Origin: Physella acuta
Taxonomy: Eukaryota; Mollusca; Gastropoda; Physidae
NCBI RefSeq assembly: GCF_028476545.1
Contig: NW_026732542.1
Span: 62,001-126,000, forward strand
Reading direction: 5' to 3'
DNA length: 64,000 nt
Shown here piece by piece: positions 21,584 through 34,680 of this stretch (positions are counted from its first letter, which is position 1; the number at the start of each line of letters is the position of its first letter). The notes under the pieces were generated by a model. That model saw only the letters and a program-made list of their open reading frames with translations. It was not told the DNA's origin and did not search any database. A program made the translations under genes and the position numbers.

Positions 21584-22072
21584 TATTTCGTATGATAAGT
21601 CACATTTCTCACCCCCATCCCTACTATAAGACCATCGTCAACAACAACAAAAGAACCTCTCTAGCCAAGAAGGTGTAACAAAATTTATGGACACCTCTAA
21701 CGTTCCCATGGTCAATACCCTGTGAAATCTACGGGCTGGAATAATGTTCCTAATTTAAAGATTTTTTTCGTAGAGACTTCTGGTTCCCAGTCTAATCCAG
21801 AAACAATTTATTGAATCGACCGTCACGGTTTCTTAAAACTGCATCAGGTAATCAGCTACCTTATACAACTGACATCACGACTGGGAGAAAAAGCACAACA
21901 ATTTGGGGGTAGGGAAAACAACTAATTAAAACGACAATTGGTGCAATTTTTTTCTTGAGCTTTATCAAGTTAAATTGGTGAGTTGAGGGAAATTTTGGGA
22001 GTTGGGTGAGTTAAACTAATTTAATAAATTGTCTCCAGATAATTAGAGTCGATGGAAAGGGGAGGGGGATGG

Positions 22073-22217
22073 CAGAGGCATAGCGAGGGGGGGGGGGCGG
22101 AAAAAAAATTGAAAGCTCATTTTAGCTGCAGTTTTGCATTATAAATATAAACAAAATATAGGGGGGAGGGGGCGCCAAATTAAAAGTTTGTCCCCGGGAA
22201 GAGTCGCTACGCCTCTG
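22073..22217 (+). mobile_element. MITE family A, shortened
   Basis: Ends CAGAGGCATAGCGAGG and GAGTCGCTACGCCTCTG. The interior keeps only a single G-rich block and the segment TTTTGCATTATAAATATAAA. The expected 8-bp duplication is not recognisable. Confidence 0.75.
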
Positions 22218-22321
22218 GGTGCATTTGTATTCACACAAAAAAGCGCGATGAAAAAACGATAGTATACAGCAAATCCCACTATTTGTATAACTAAAATAAC
22301 TTTTGAAATTAAAGGTCAATA

Positions 22322-22590
22322 GGGCAGACGAAGTAGAGTTCACATCCACCTAAAAAATCTCAGGTTATCGAACGATCGCTCTACCACTCTACCACACCCA
22401 TCCCCTAACATTTCTTACACACGTCTTGAATCACCTATATTATCCTACCTTTGTTTAACAATTAACAGAAAGAAAAACAAAACGAAATATTCAAATCCTT
22501 AAACCACTTGGTTATCAAACGATCGCCCTAGCACTCAACCACACCCATCCTCTAACATTTCTTTATTTCTTTCAGACGTCTTGGATCACT
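22322..22590 (-). repeat. SINE-1 remnant in a partial tandem duplication
   Basis: Two blocks (about 22365-22440 and 22495-22590) share GTTATC(G/A)AACGATCGC, ACCACACCCATCC and CTAACATTTCTT. The first also holds a SINE-1 tail (GAAGTAGAGTTCACATCC). Confidence 0.6.
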
Positions 22591-22597
22591 TATTAAT

Positions 22598-22621
22598 AAA
22601 AAAAAAAAAAAAAAAAAAAAA
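22598..22621 (+). repeat. Poly(A) run
   Basis: About 23 A residues. No target duplication is visible around it. Confidence 0.8.
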
Positions 22622-22624
22622 ACC

Positions 22625-23580
22625 GACATAATCTAATTTAGCCACAAACAACGACACAAATTAGTGTATTAAGCCGAGTAACCGTATCCGAAGCGTAGTC
22701 AACTCATTGAATTTTCTACAAAAACTGTGGTAATTTGCATTGTTCTGACGTGGGCTGGGTATCGATTCCTTGTTGACATTATTATAAATAGTGGCACGCT
22801 CTGTGAGCAGAAAATTACGGATGATAACTTTTTTCGGAGTTTTTTTCTAATGTAGTTGCTATTAAGTCGAGTTGATATCAATCCGCAAAGTAGTTCCACG
22901 AGTTTTGGACGCCTACGTGAATTTTTTTTTTTACAGGGGAGATTACTCGTAATCTTGACCGGAGGAGTTATATATCTTACTATCTATAATCCTATAGCCC
23001 AGCTTAAACCAGCATTCATCTCACCTCTTCCCCTAACACTTCTACGGTCATTTACCCACCCCATAACCCCCCCCCCCCCCGTCCCTACCTCGCCTACACT
23101 TGTAAGGACATTCACCCCACACGATACATCCACGTTTCAGGCCATTCACTCACCCAGATCTCCCTCCCCCACCCGACCCCACTTATATGGTCATCACGTC
23201 ATCACACTACTAATATTGTTTGAGTGTACAACCCATCTTGAACCCCCCCCCCCCTTCCCACTTGTAAATGCATCAACCCCATCCCGACCCAAAACCCCTA
23301 TTCACATGTGTTTGGCCATTGCCCCCCCCCCCCCCCCCCCCAGTTCATAACTACCATTCACCCGACTCCATACCTGCCCCCCCCCACTTGTATAACCATA
23401 CGGTAGAAGTAAACCTCCCCCCCCCCCCCGCACCTGTATAACCACACGGTAGAAGTAAACCTTCCCCCACCCCACGGACCGTGTTATTAGCGTGTATCTG
23501 ACCATTAAAGCGAGCTTTCATATCCGGTGGACTCGCCAATCAGGGAAGTCTGTAGAGACCAGCTTGTGTCTGCACGCAAG
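22625..23580. other. C-rich imperfect repeats, no gene
   Basis: From 23040 to 23480 there are several C-runs, and two copies of ACTTGTATAACCATACGGTA-type sequence near 23386 and 23430. Proline-rich and glycine-rich frames here follow from the C-runs. Confidence 0.5.
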
Positions 23581-23589
23581 ACGTCCATT

Positions 23590-23835
23590 GGTTACTGCCC
23601 CTGTGGGAGGGTGAACCACACATTTCTTCACTGACGTGTAGTGAATTCAGGTGATGTCCCCTGTTTCTTGCTATGGTTATGGCCCCTGTGTGAGGGTGAA
23701 TTAAGGTGATGTCCCCTGTTTCGTGCTATGGTTATGGCCCCTGTGTGAGGGTGAACATTTCTTCACAGACGTATAGTGAATTTAGGTGATGTCTCCTGTT
23801 TCTTGCTATGGTTAGGCTCCTGTTTCTTGCCATAG
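23590..23835. repeat. Tandem repeat containing GTGATGTCCCCTGTTTCTTG
   Basis: Three to four imperfect copies of a block with GGTGATGTCCCCTGTTTC, GCTATGGTTATGGCCCCTG and TGTGAGGGTGAA. Confidence 0.75.
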
Positions 23836-23839
23836 TCGT

Positions 23840-24780
23840 GTGTTGCCAAATGTTTTTGTTAATGGTCATTTTGTCATTTTATTTTTAAAGCTACTGGTGT
23901 CATACACATTTTTCAAAGACTTTGTTTGTTGAATTATAAATTTGTTAAACTCTGTGTGTCATAATATATGTCACAAAGTCTGTGTCAAAATAGTTTTTTT
24001 TTTAAAGTCAGTGTTTGTCAAATTATTTTTTTAATGTGATTATCATGTTTTATTTTTCTTGCTTAACTTGGTAGTGCTGGTGATATTTGTGGGGGTGGGA
24101 GTGGGTGGTTTCATAGGACTATTATATATAACTGAGAAGCTGTAGTCTTTATAAATGCTTCATAGCATTATAAAACACAGGGAATTGTAAAAAAAAATTT
24201 TGAGTGAACGATTCCTATATACACACACAAAAACAGCCTATCTATCTGTAGCCATTGCTTTCTAAACTTTTTACTCAACTTAATGAGACGATGAACAGAT
24301 TAGGGGCAGAAAGCCTTCCGTTTCGGAGTGGTCACCCTTTACACAACATCTATGCTCTAACTCTAGCATGTCAGGAGATCGTTTGAAAACTCATTGCTTC
24401 TCTCCCTTGTCTATTTCATTACGTTAGCCAGATAAAAAAAAACAAAAAAAAAGTGAAAGGAAAAACAGTGCTTATAGATCTATATGATATTTAGATAATG
24501 TAGACAAAAGAAACGCATGGTAACTTAAATTTTTTTTTCTATTGTATTTTTAAATTATAGGTTAGGATTGTCTAAGCCAAATAATGATAGAAGTGAATTA
24601 GTTAAAATAAGTCTTTTTGTGAGTAGATTTGTTGGTTTAGACTAGATAAATAGTAAGAGGCGAAACTTTAGGCCTATTTTTATTAAGGAGAATTTCTGCT
24701 TGAACGTAGATTGAAACCTTAATTACAATGATCTATCAGTTTTTTAATATCATTTATTTAAGTTGAGCATTTGTCAGTTT
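23840..24780. other. AT-rich stretch, nothing recognised
   Basis: No exon, array or element that I can support. Confidence 0.4.
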
Positions 24781-24799
24781 AGTTCTTTTTGGTGTGTGG

Positions 24800-25160
24800 A
24801 CAAATACCATCTGTGTGGCGAGGGATGGGGGAGGGGCACACCATCTCTGTATCTGAAGGTAGGGAAAAGAGTGGGGTTAATAGTGTTAGTGTACTATGGG
24901 GATGCAGGTGGGGGCAAATAACCTCTCTGTATCAGGGGGTAGGGAAATGAGTGGGGTTAATAGTGTTAGTCTACCATGGGGGTGGGGGTGGGGCAAATAC
25001 CATCTCTGTACCTATGGGGAAAAGAGTGGGGCTAACAATGTTTCTGTACATGTGGGGTTGAAGATGGGTGGGACTAATACCATCTATATAACAGGGGGGT
25101 TAGGAAGATGGGGAGCACTTTCCATTTCCGTACCGAGGGAGGGTGTCACATGCCATGTTT
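24800..25160. repeat. G-rich imperfect repeat of about 75 bp
   Basis: Blocks with GAGTGGGGTTAATAGTGTTA and GGGGCAAATA(A/C)CATCTCTGT recur four to five times. The plus-strand glycine-rich frame (24896-25180) is an artefact of the repeat. Confidence 0.65.
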
Positions 25161-25627
25161 GTACCTTGGGCCGATGCTAGTAGCATACAGCAAACACGTC
25201 ACCCATCCACCAAACGCTACTAGCATCATGATCGTCAAGATCGTCATACATTGAGGACACAACGATCGAACCAACGACACGGTTGATCGATGGGTTAATG
25301 AATCAATTGATTATGGTTTTAAGAAAGCTGCTAATGAGTGTTTTGAGGTCTGGGCCTAATGATTTTAGCGTATCGTTGTGACGGTGTTAAAGGCGGAAGG
25401 GGAGGGGGCGGGGGACGATGACGGGAGGGGAATACATTTGATATAAGTTTTCAAATATTACAGAAGTAAAGGCGAGTTTTTGATTTTATGAAAAACACAA
25501 AAAATGTCTACAATCAAATACGGTCTTATTGTACTTCTTGTGGGAGTTTTTGAACTTTTGCTTAAGTTAATATCGCCAATATTATAATTAACGTAGCTCT
25601 AGCCTTAACCTAGTCCTAACTTCAATC

Positions 25628-25824
25628 CAGATGCGTAGAGACCCCTCCCGGCGCCCGGGGCAAACTTTCAATTTGGCACCCCCCCCCCCCCCCATATATT
25701 TTTTATGTTTATAATTCAAAACTGCAGCTAAAATGAGCTTTTAATTTTTTTCCAACCCATTTTGGCGCCCCTATGGTTGGCGTCCGGGGACATATGTACC
25801 CCCACCCCCTTCGCTACGCCTCAG
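25628..25824 (-). mobile_element. MITE family A with perfect 8-bp target duplication
   Basis: Ends CAGATGCGTAGAGACCCC and CTTCGCTACGCCTCAG. CTTCAATC is present on both sides (25620-25627, 25825-25832). The interior has ACATATGTACCCCC and a TTATAATTCAAAACTGCAGC segment shared with the copies at 22073 and 37072. Confidence 0.9.
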
Positions 25825-25834
25825 CTTCAATCCT

Positions 25835-26575
25835 GACTTTTTCCCTGCCCATATTTCTAGCCCTGACCCAAACTTCGTTGTTAACATAAATACTCCACAA
25901 AATAGGATAATAGTAGATAATTGATGGTAGGTTAGACTTCAGTGTCGCGTTCTAGAACTGTCACAACCTTAAATTGTAAACACATTTCCAAACTCTCTAC
26001 ATAAATGTCACTGTGACACGTCTAGAAAAATGTATGGCCTTGGTGTAATGATCGGCCGACTTAATAAATATAAACTACGTCATTTATGTTTGTACACAGT
26101 TTTTGACTCTTCAATGTTAAGTTAGAAATAATTGACGGTTGTGTATCAGGAAGAAAAGAAAACGGAGTATAATTATATTTAATTAAGTAAGCTAATTAAT
26201 CATACAGGTGTAGCTGCATATAACTACGGATTAGAGTGCAGGTAATTAATAAACATGTCGATTGTGGCGCCCGTTACATACAACTTTCGAAGGGTTTTCC
26301 CCCATACACCAGATATTTAGAGACATTTGACAATTGTAGTGTAGTGGAATGGCGATCATAAAGAAGGAAGTTGTATTTTACCTAAGTGTGTGTCTGTGAT
26401 TAAGTAAAACATTCACGAGTAGCGCTAATTATTGTTTATAATTAAGATAATGTTGAAGGGTGCTTATAAGGGCGTGGCGTGGTAAACGTTGTCATGAGAA
26501 TGTCATGTTACACCATCTGGTAATGTCATCTGTAATTTCTAGATGTCATCGACATTCTTCCGCATGCTCACCGAC
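25835..26575. other. AT-rich stretch, nothing recognised
   Basis: Single-copy-looking sequence without a phased exon that I could support. Confidence 0.4.
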
Positions 26576-26577
26576 AT

Positions 26578-26970
26578 TTCTGTGCGCATACTGCTCACAC
26601 ACATACACTTACCCATCATACACATGCACATACACCTCTCACATGTAGACATACCCCCTCACATACATACACATAACACTTACACACATACACATAGCCA
26701 CAACAAAAAGTATACATATTCACTTACATATCACACATATACACACCCCTCATACACATACACGTATCCCTCACACACATACACGTATCCCTCACACAAC
26801 ACACATAAACACATACCCATCACACACATACACAAACCCCTTATGCACATAACTCTTATATTCATACACATACTAATACAACACACACATATACACACAC
26901 AATCCTCACAAACATACACATACCCCTTATACACATATCCTTCACACACATACACACATGCTCACACAAG
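26578..26970. repeat. ACACATACACAT-type imperfect microsatellite
   Basis: Long CACATA/CCTCACACAC mosaic. The threonine-, histidine- and tyrosine-rich plus frames (e.g. 26543-27040) and the Cys/Val-rich minus frames come from it. Confidence 0.85.
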
Positions 26971-26999
26971 AACCAAACTTGTATTTAACATTGTATGCG

Positions 27000-28055
27000 G
27001 TGAAAGGACCACATATAATAAGATAAAACAAGGAAGGTAGAGAGTTCTACACGCATAAATCAATTTTTAATAACATTAAGAATGAAGAGTTAAAAAAACT
27101 TAAAATGAATTTTTCCCCAAACCGACTAAATCTATTACCGTATATGATTTTCTAAAATAATTGGCATAAACTGATTTGTAAATAGAAATTTTTATACAGA
27201 TCTTTGCTAAAAAAACATACATTGATCCTCAAGTATATTAAAAAAAATTCTTTAATATAGTAGTCAATGCTGACTCAGGCTTCACTGAAATTGATTCCAA
27301 GTTTAATGAAAATTTCTGTTTTTTAAACATCCAGCTCCATTTTATAGTAATTTATTTTTTCAACCACAGTAATACACTTTATAGAATATTGGTAAAATAC
27401 GAAGCACTGTTATTTTAACTGAGCACTTATCTTTCATTGAGAAAAACAAAAAAGTTTCGTATGTGTACTACCGAACGTTCACAAAGCTCTCGTTTTTTGT
27501 CTATTTAAACCTAATCCACGCTGTATGCACGCGATCCTGTGTGCAAATCTTCTTACAAGATCCCATCAATACTAAGATATTTTCTTAAGTATCGCTTAAT
27601 ACTACGAGACTCGTTCGTAATTGGCCAATGAAAACCGAGCCGGAAGTGATTCGATACAATAGCGTCATTGATACAGTCGTAGTGGCATTAACAAAGTGTA
27701 TAATAATGGCCGACAATTTAGAATGCACTTCCCATGATAGATAAAAAAAAAAACCCAGTTTATTTTATTAAACTTGAAATATAAAATAAAGTGCGGTTAC
27801 TACTCCAGTTTGTACGAGTGAAGGGGAATTATCGATTTAAATTAATCGAATATTTCGACTTTTGGGAAAAGTCTTGAGAGAGAAATGTTTCCAGAATGAA
27901 GTTCGGTGCCGTCTATTCATGAGATTTCCCAAGTGTGGACGGTCACATGGAATCTGGACGGCCGCCAAGCCCCACGACATAAAAGGTTAATGGAGTAGAC
28001 TGGTCGAGAGAATATTTTTCAGTGCAGGTTAAGAGGGGTTTCTTTTCAAAGGGCA
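27000..28055. other. No supported gene
   Basis: AT-rich. A GC-richer patch at 27880-28030 shows no phased exon. Confidence 0.4.
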
Positions 28056-28065
28056 CAGAGAAAAT

Positions 28066-28160
28066 ATGACACATACACATTAACAACCACAAACACACAC
28101 ACACAAAGAAACAAACACACACATAAAGAAACAAACACACACCCGCCCACACAAGCTCTC
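28066..28160. repeat. CA-rich imperfect microsatellite
   Basis: ACACACACAAAGAAACAAAC-type repeats. Confidence 0.8.
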
Positions 28161-28269
28161 ACATATAAGAACATAAACATATAAATGCTACGTCTACACA
28201 TAGATGTTGTCATAGATTTAAACGCGCGCATAAACGTAAACATAGGCCAAGAAAAACACATAGACAAGG

Positions 28270-28705
28270 AAAAACAAATTTATTATGATCTATTCTATAA
28301 CGTGATGTCAACTTCTCTTTGTTATTGAACCCATGTCATCGTCTGTCCTTTTCTAAACGCAGCTTATGTAGACAACTGTGTACCCATGCATTAATTATCA
28401 GCTATTTTGTTACACCAAAATGGCGTCCCTTGACATTGAACAAAGCTTGTTTACAAGAGGGTCTTTATTGAGTAACTGTATTTGAGTAAGGATTTGTTGT
28501 GGCATGGACACTACTGTTGGGTATTGTTTGGCCACGGATTCATGTGCAACGCGCCGTCTAAGGAGAGATAGTTAGTGTGTAACCATATTATGTGTGCGTG
28601 GTATTTTAAAAGTCTTAGGATATATTAATTTTAATTAATGAGTGCGCGGTGGATTTATAACTACTGAGCGGCCGCGCGACCGCACAGATTAGAGGGGACA
28701 TTAAT
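28270..28705. other. No supported gene
   Basis: Ordinary mixed-composition sequence without a recognisable exon or element. Confidence 0.4.
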
Positions 28706-28714
28706 CAGGCCATG

Positions 28715-29165
28715 ATACACAGGTCAACCTTCAAATAACATTGGAATTAGATGGGCCATGATACACGGACTATGATACACAGACCATGATACACCGACCA
28801 TGATACACAGACCCCCTTACGGATGAACTTAGAATCAGACGGCCCATGATAAACAGGCCAACTTAAGATGACCTTAGAATCAGGTAGGCCATGATATACA
28901 GGCCACCTTCATTTGACCTTAGAATCAGGTGGGCCATGATACATAGACCATGACACAGGTCAACCTTTAACATTGGAATTAGATGGGCCATGATACACAG
29001 GCCATGATACACAGACCCCCTTACGGATGAACTTAGAATCAGACGGCCCATGATAAACAGGCCAACTTAAGATGACCTTAGAATCAGGTAGGCCATGATA
29101 TACAGGCCACCTTCATTTGACCTTAGAATCAGGTGGGCCATGATACACAGGCCACCTTACAGATG
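28715..29165. repeat. Complex minisatellite with GGCCATGATACACAGGCCA
   Basis: Short units (GGGCCATGATACACAG) are nested in a larger duplicated block. The segment around 28810-28935 recurs at 29010-29140 almost unchanged (CGGATGAACTTAGAATCAGA, CTTAAGATGACCTTAGAATC). Confidence 0.85.
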
Positions 29166-29434
29166 GCATGGTTCCTAAAGGCAGGTAAAAAAAGAGTTTG
29201 ATGCAGGTGTTTAGGTGCACACAGGTAAAAAGTGTCAGAGAACGTGGCATTTTATACGTGTGCTGGGAGTGTAGGTGTTTGTGCAATTAAGAGTGGGAGT
29301 GTATGTGTGTGTGCTATTAAGTGTGGGAGTAGGTGTGTGGGCTATTAAGTGTGGGAGAGTATGTTTGATGATTATATTTTAACTGCTTGTTTTGCACACT
29401 AAAACTGAATGTTTTAAAAACAAATGTTCCGTTT

Positions 29435-29990
29435 TTACTTTCTCGTATATACGTAGTATAGAGAAAGTATTGTAATCGTGCAAAAAAAAAATCGAGATTT
29501 TTACAAATCTCGACGTTTTACACCTCACTGATACGGAAAAACATAATTTTGCAATCTTGTCCGTATGTCTGTGTGTGTGTGTGTCTGTCTGTGTGTGTGT
29601 CTGTCCGTGTGTAAACACGATAACTTGAGTACCGTTACAGCTAGGTTGATGAAATTTCATATATAAGTATTATATTAAAATCGTAGATCCGTATCAACTT
29701 TTGAGCGATTTCCGACAACCGGAAGTGGTACTTTTTCTACTTTGAATTTTTCAAAAGCCTATAACTTGAGTACTATTTCAGATAGATAAATGAAATTTCA
29801 CATGTAAGTAAAAGATCTAATTCTCTACCTTCTGTTAAATTTTGAGTAATTTCCGTTGACTGGAAGTAGTAATTTACGCTACTTCCGATTTCTCAAAAAA
29901 CTAATGTAAATTTTTAAAGTACTAATACTATTGCGCACCATTATACACACCTTTATTAGGCGTTCGCTTGGTGCGCAATTGTTTTTTACT
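29435..29990. repeat. Dispersed-repeat-like segment with internal repeats
   Basis: Two related blocks share TAACTTGAGTAC, GATGAAATTTCA, TTTTGAG(C/T)(G/A)ATTTCCG and CCGGAAGTGG/CTGGAAGTAG. A hairpin (ATCGAGATTTTTACAAATCTCG) and a GT/CT microsatellite (29570-29610) lie inside, and ATTGCGCACC...GGTGCGCAAT is an inverted repeat at 29930-29980. It looks like a non-autonomous repeat, family unknown. Confidence 0.5.
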
Positions 29991-30359
29991 GAGATTCTAT
30001 TCTATTTTTAAAAGTTTCAGTATTTAAAATGGATTAAAAATCATAACTATATCCCCAGTTACCATCCCCTGTTGTTTTATATAAGAATATTCGAGAAAGT
30101 TTAGGGGAGATCACTACCAGTTTATTTAGTCAACATTTCCAGTATCTAATAATAGCATTGGGTCTTCGCCAGTATCTAATAATAGTATTGGGTTTCTTGT
30201 ATAGAGATCCTAAAGAAACAAACATCACATTTCGTGGCCAAAGCGTTTGAACAGTATAACACCAGCTATGTCATAATTATGTAATCCACTTGGCCACAGA
30301 AGTATTTTAGTTTGAAAGTAGTTTCGCTTTCAGAGTAATGTTAAACGACTAGCCGGGAC

Positions 30360-30695
30360 ATTTTCCCTTATCTTTACAATATCACATACCCACTTCCTTC
30401 AAAACTAAACAATATCAGACACAACCTTTCTTCCAAAACTAAACAATATCACACACAGCTTTTCTCCCAAAACAAAACTATCACACACCCCCTTCTTCCA
30501 AAACTAAACGATATCACACACAACCTTTTTTCCAAAACTAAACAATATCACACACAACTTTTCTTCCAAAACAAAACTATCACACACCCCTTCTTCCAAA
30601 ACTAAACAGTATCACACACAACTTTTCTTCCAAAACAAAACTATCACACACCCCTTCTTCCAAAACTAAACAGTATCACAAAACAATCTTTCAAC
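30360..30695. repeat. About 34-bp minisatellite, TTCCAAAACTAAACAATATC
   Basis: Some nine units alternate between ACAATATCACACACAACTTT and AAAACTATCACACACCCC forms, a two-unit higher-order pattern. Confidence 0.85.
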
Positions 30696-30918
30696 AAAAA
30701 AAACAAACAAAACCTTATCTTTATAACTCACAATCTGCCAATAGTGTGACGCATTACATAAGTAAAACGCAGCAAAATGGGAGCTAATCTCAGTATAATC
30801 ATCAAAACACTTACGGGTAATTAAACCTACAAAGGTAAACAAATGACGTCACCAAGGCAGGTAGAGTACTTAAAAGTCGATAACTAAATTGTGAAAGCCA
30901 AAATGAGGAGCCGGCTAA

Positions 30919-30942
30919 GCAAAAAAAAAAAAAAAAAAAAAA
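30919..30942 (+). repeat. Poly(A) run
   Basis: About 24 A residues. No flanking duplication seen. Confidence 0.8.
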
Positions 30943-30944
30943 AT

Positions 30945-33900
30945 TGGCCTCTCATATTGGCCAGATAAAAAATCTGGTGTTAAAGTTAAGTTATTTTCTG
31001 TCCCTCTGAAAGTTAAACTTATTTATAGTAAGTCTTATATCATTTGGCAAACGCTACATTAAGCTCATTTAAACACGCCTTGTCTAGGCTACTTAAAGTT
31101 AATCAAGCTCATTCAAACAAATCATATTTAATCTTGGAAAACTAAAAAAAACTTATTCAAAACAAATCTTCACTTTACACTCAAGCTAAATAAATACTCT
31201 CTTATGGGAAAAAATATATTTTATTAAAGAGAGCGAGATAGTTTCATTTGCTTATTTTCAGTGCATTTAAAATCTTATTATTATAATGTTTTTATATATT
31301 TGTTTTTATTATATCATCATTAAGAAATATATATAAATCTCGTTTTATGTATGTTCACTGTGTAGCTTTTCACAAACTACGCTACTAATTATCGACTGCA
31401 CTATTTGTTCCATGTAAAAAACAAATCAGTCACTTCTTCTCAACCTTAATTATTGGAAAAATCTAAAGGTATTAATCTAAGCTTAATGGTTCATTACGGG
31501 CACAATCAACGCACACACGAATAATTAAATAATACTCTTGCAAGTCCTAACCGAATCTGTAATATTCCACCAATGCGATCAATGATTAAGTTTTCTGATT
31601 AATTAACCAGCATCACCCCAAGGCGAGACTAATCAGTCTACATTTGTCGTGTGACTAGTTTTGTATGAACGACACGTCCGAAAAAGAAAAAAAGAAAAGA
31701 AATAAAACGGAAACAAAAATCCAGATTTTTGTGTGTGTTGATTGAGACCAAATACTTTTGTTTTGGCGGGATCAATCTGGGCAATCGGATTAGTTGACCG
31801 AATAAGACAACGATTTGCAGTCGATGAATAAGAAGACACATTTGCAGTCGATGAATAAGAAGACACATTTGCAGTCGGCTTAAGTATAATTTTATTGGCG
31901 TACAAGACAGACATTTCTTGCATACAAAATATATTATAAATAAAACTTTAAAAAAAATGTTGTAGTTGTTTTAAAGGTCAATATTTTTTTCATTTTATTG
32001 AACTTTTACTATACATGTGATAGACTAAAATTTAGGAAAAGATTATACGAATATTTATATATTTTTTTTATATTTTTATACATTTTTTTTTGGCAAACAA
32101 TGTGTATAATACTCCAACACAGTGGTTATAAAAGAAAAACCGTATTCGGTATCGATTTAATAATTTGCAGTGCCCAACGAACAAGGGGAACGATTACTTC
32201 CGGACTGTGTGATCTTTGATCTATTCGTGTATTCGCTTCTCTGGTGTTTTTTATTTTTACCGAATGCCAGTATAAATGTTGGAGTCGATTACTTTTGTGA
32301 TTACAGCACCGGTTCCTAAATTATGGATTGCGTGATTCATTAAGGTCTGTTGTTTGTCTTTGGGGGAAAGGGGGGGGGGGGGGGAGGGGGAGATTGTACA
32401 GTCTACAGTGATGACTACGCACGTAGTGAATCCTTTAAATTATTTGTATTTAACAATCTGACAAATACCTATAGTCGGAACTTCATTTGCCATTTATTGA
32501 ATTACGAGCCGACCCGCGGCGTTTCATACGCCGCTATTTAGTTGTTTTATTTTCTACTTTTCAGTAATTCATAATTTGTGAATTCGACAGTACCAATGCT
32601 GCCACTGAAAATATTTGCTTTAAAACACTAAAACCCTCCTTTTCCCCAACCCCTACCCCATCCACCCCCCTTCCACCCCCGTGAAAACAGCCTCCTCTTA
32701 GTTACCTCCCCTAAGTTTAAAATCGTTTCAAACTAAATTATCTGCCCCTAAAAGCCGTCACTAAACCGACTCTACGATTGTAAACATTTAGCGTGAGCAC
32801 AGCTCACCAGACCATGCGGGGGTGGGGGAGGTAGAGATATGCATAGAAAGGAAGAGAGGGGACTGTTAGGCGCGCCTACAGCTTGGTGTTTTCAAAAGTC
32901 TCCAAGAAGAGAATTATATATATAGATTATATTTTCTTTTGCTTCGTTCTATTGTTTGGTTTCGTTGTATTCGTTATTTTTTTAAAGCGGCTACTAAAAT
33001 ACGGAAAGAGATTTCATTTTTTTTTTCAAATCTTTGTAATTTTTGTTTGGTATCTGAATAACAACGGATCTTTACAATCTAGAAATTCTAATACACATAG
33101 AAAATATTCTTAGAGAAATCGAAACACAGAGTATACCCACACATATAAATTCTAAGAAGATGGCTTGTTGGGTTATAGAGAGTTGGTTCTTGTAAAGGAA
33201 GAAAAGGGAAAACAATCTTGCTTGTATTTTTATAGTGATTTTCTCAACATGTAAAAGTCGTAAAATAAACGGAGCCAGTTTTCTAAAAGGTATCATAAAA
33301 CAGAGCCGTTATAACAACGTGCATTGTAAATTAGAAGAAAAAACGAAAAAAAAAAATCCTGTCCTTTCTTTTGATATAATTGTGAAAGTTTTTGTCGCAA
33401 AAATGTATTAAAAGAGATTTTAAGAGAGAATGAGTAAGTATAATCCAGCCCATACCTCTATATACTTAGGTACTTTTTCTGCTTCTCTCCTCCATCCAAC
33501 TCATAAAGAAATAGGTTCTTGACAAAAAAATGAAAACAAAAACTCATTTAGCTTCATTCAACATTTAGCTTTTGTCATTATCTAAAAAAAAAAGTTTCAA
33601 AACACCCGACCTTTTCGCTAGCGTTGCGCCAAAAGACAATCCAACGAACGCCATTTGTGTCTTGGGCTGCAACACAATACGATGACGTCATCAGTTTTTG
33701 TGTACCCCAAAAATATTCCCGGTCTTCCCATAGAGCAGCTGCATTATTCAACTAAAAACATTGCATAGACAATGATGCAATTAAGGAAAATTAATTATAT
33801 CCTTAGTCTATTGTACGATGAGTTGCATTCTTTCTACGTTGTAATCTTAGGTATTTTTAAAATCGGACAATGCGATTAGAAAATGTTTTCTTTTATAGAA

Positions 33901-34190
33901 GAGTCTGTGTTTGAATGTAGAAGAGCGTTTAAAAGGTTTATGTAAAGCTGTTTTTAGAAAAAAAAAAAGATTAATAAGCTTTATATTATTAACAATTCAT
34001 TAATTTCAATGCGCACTAGTTGTGAGTAAAGGCTTAAAAATTTAGCGGATACATTTGTTATTTTTATAGTATTAAACCTACTTAGCAAATTACATATGAC
34101 CAATTTAATATATACATCAATATTTAATTTTTTTAAATTAAAAAAAAACAACACAACAATAACTTCGTTTAACTTAGCCTAAAAGAACGG
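30945..34190. other. 3.2 kb AT-rich stretch, no gene supported
   Basis: Contains a small duplication TTTGCAGTCGATGAATAAGA (31815-31870), G-run 32360-32390 and C-rich 32640-32690. Many T-rich hydrophobic frames are compositional. I found no phased exon on either strand. Confidence 0.4.
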
Positions 34191-34194
34191 TGCA

Positions 34195-34680
34195 TAAGGC
34201 AGATGAAGTAGAGTTCCCCTGATTCTTTGACCTAGGTATATGTTGGAATATCGAGGTCAGTTCCATGTCCCGCCCTCTTTACTTTCTTTTGGGTACCCTG
34301 GGTGGGTAGACTTCACTTGGATGTCCTACATACTCAGTCCGGTACAGAGGCGTAGCGACCCTTCCCGGCGCCCGGGGACAAACTTTAGATTTGCACCCCC
34401 GTCGAACTTTTGATTTGCTCCCCCCCCCCTTCAAACTTTCGATTTGCACCCCCCTCCCCCCTCCTCGAACTTTTGATTTGCACCCCAACCCTCAAACTTT
34501 CACTTTGTTTTTCCAACCCGTTTTGGCGCCCCCCCCCCCTATGGTCGGCGCCCGGGGACATAAGCCCCCCCCCCACCCACCCCCCCCCCCCACCCCCTCG
34601 CTACGCCTCTGGTCCAGTATCCGACCTCGATACTTTCAGGATCGCAATCGAATACTCTAGCCCTCGACCACCCCGTGATG
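34195..34680 (-). mobile_element. SINE family 1 (minus) interrupted by a MITE
   Basis: Tail CAGATGAAGTAGAGTTCCCC at 34199, body with TTTTGGGTACCCTGG, then the MITE at 34345-34611. The tRNA-like head resumes after it (GACCTCGATACTTTCAGGAT... CTCGACCACC). Confidence 0.8.
34345..34611 (-). mobile_element. MITE family A nested in a SINE
   Basis: CAGAGGCGTAGCGACCC / CTCGCTACGCCTCTG ends. Flanking GTCCGGTA and GTCCAGTA (7 of 8). Four to five TTTGATTTGCACCCC units inside. The proline-rich frames across it are artefacts. Confidence 0.9.

Noticed and set aside
26543-27040. A 165-residue Thr/His/Tyr-rich frame
   Set aside because: It is a translation of the CACATA microsatellite mosaic.
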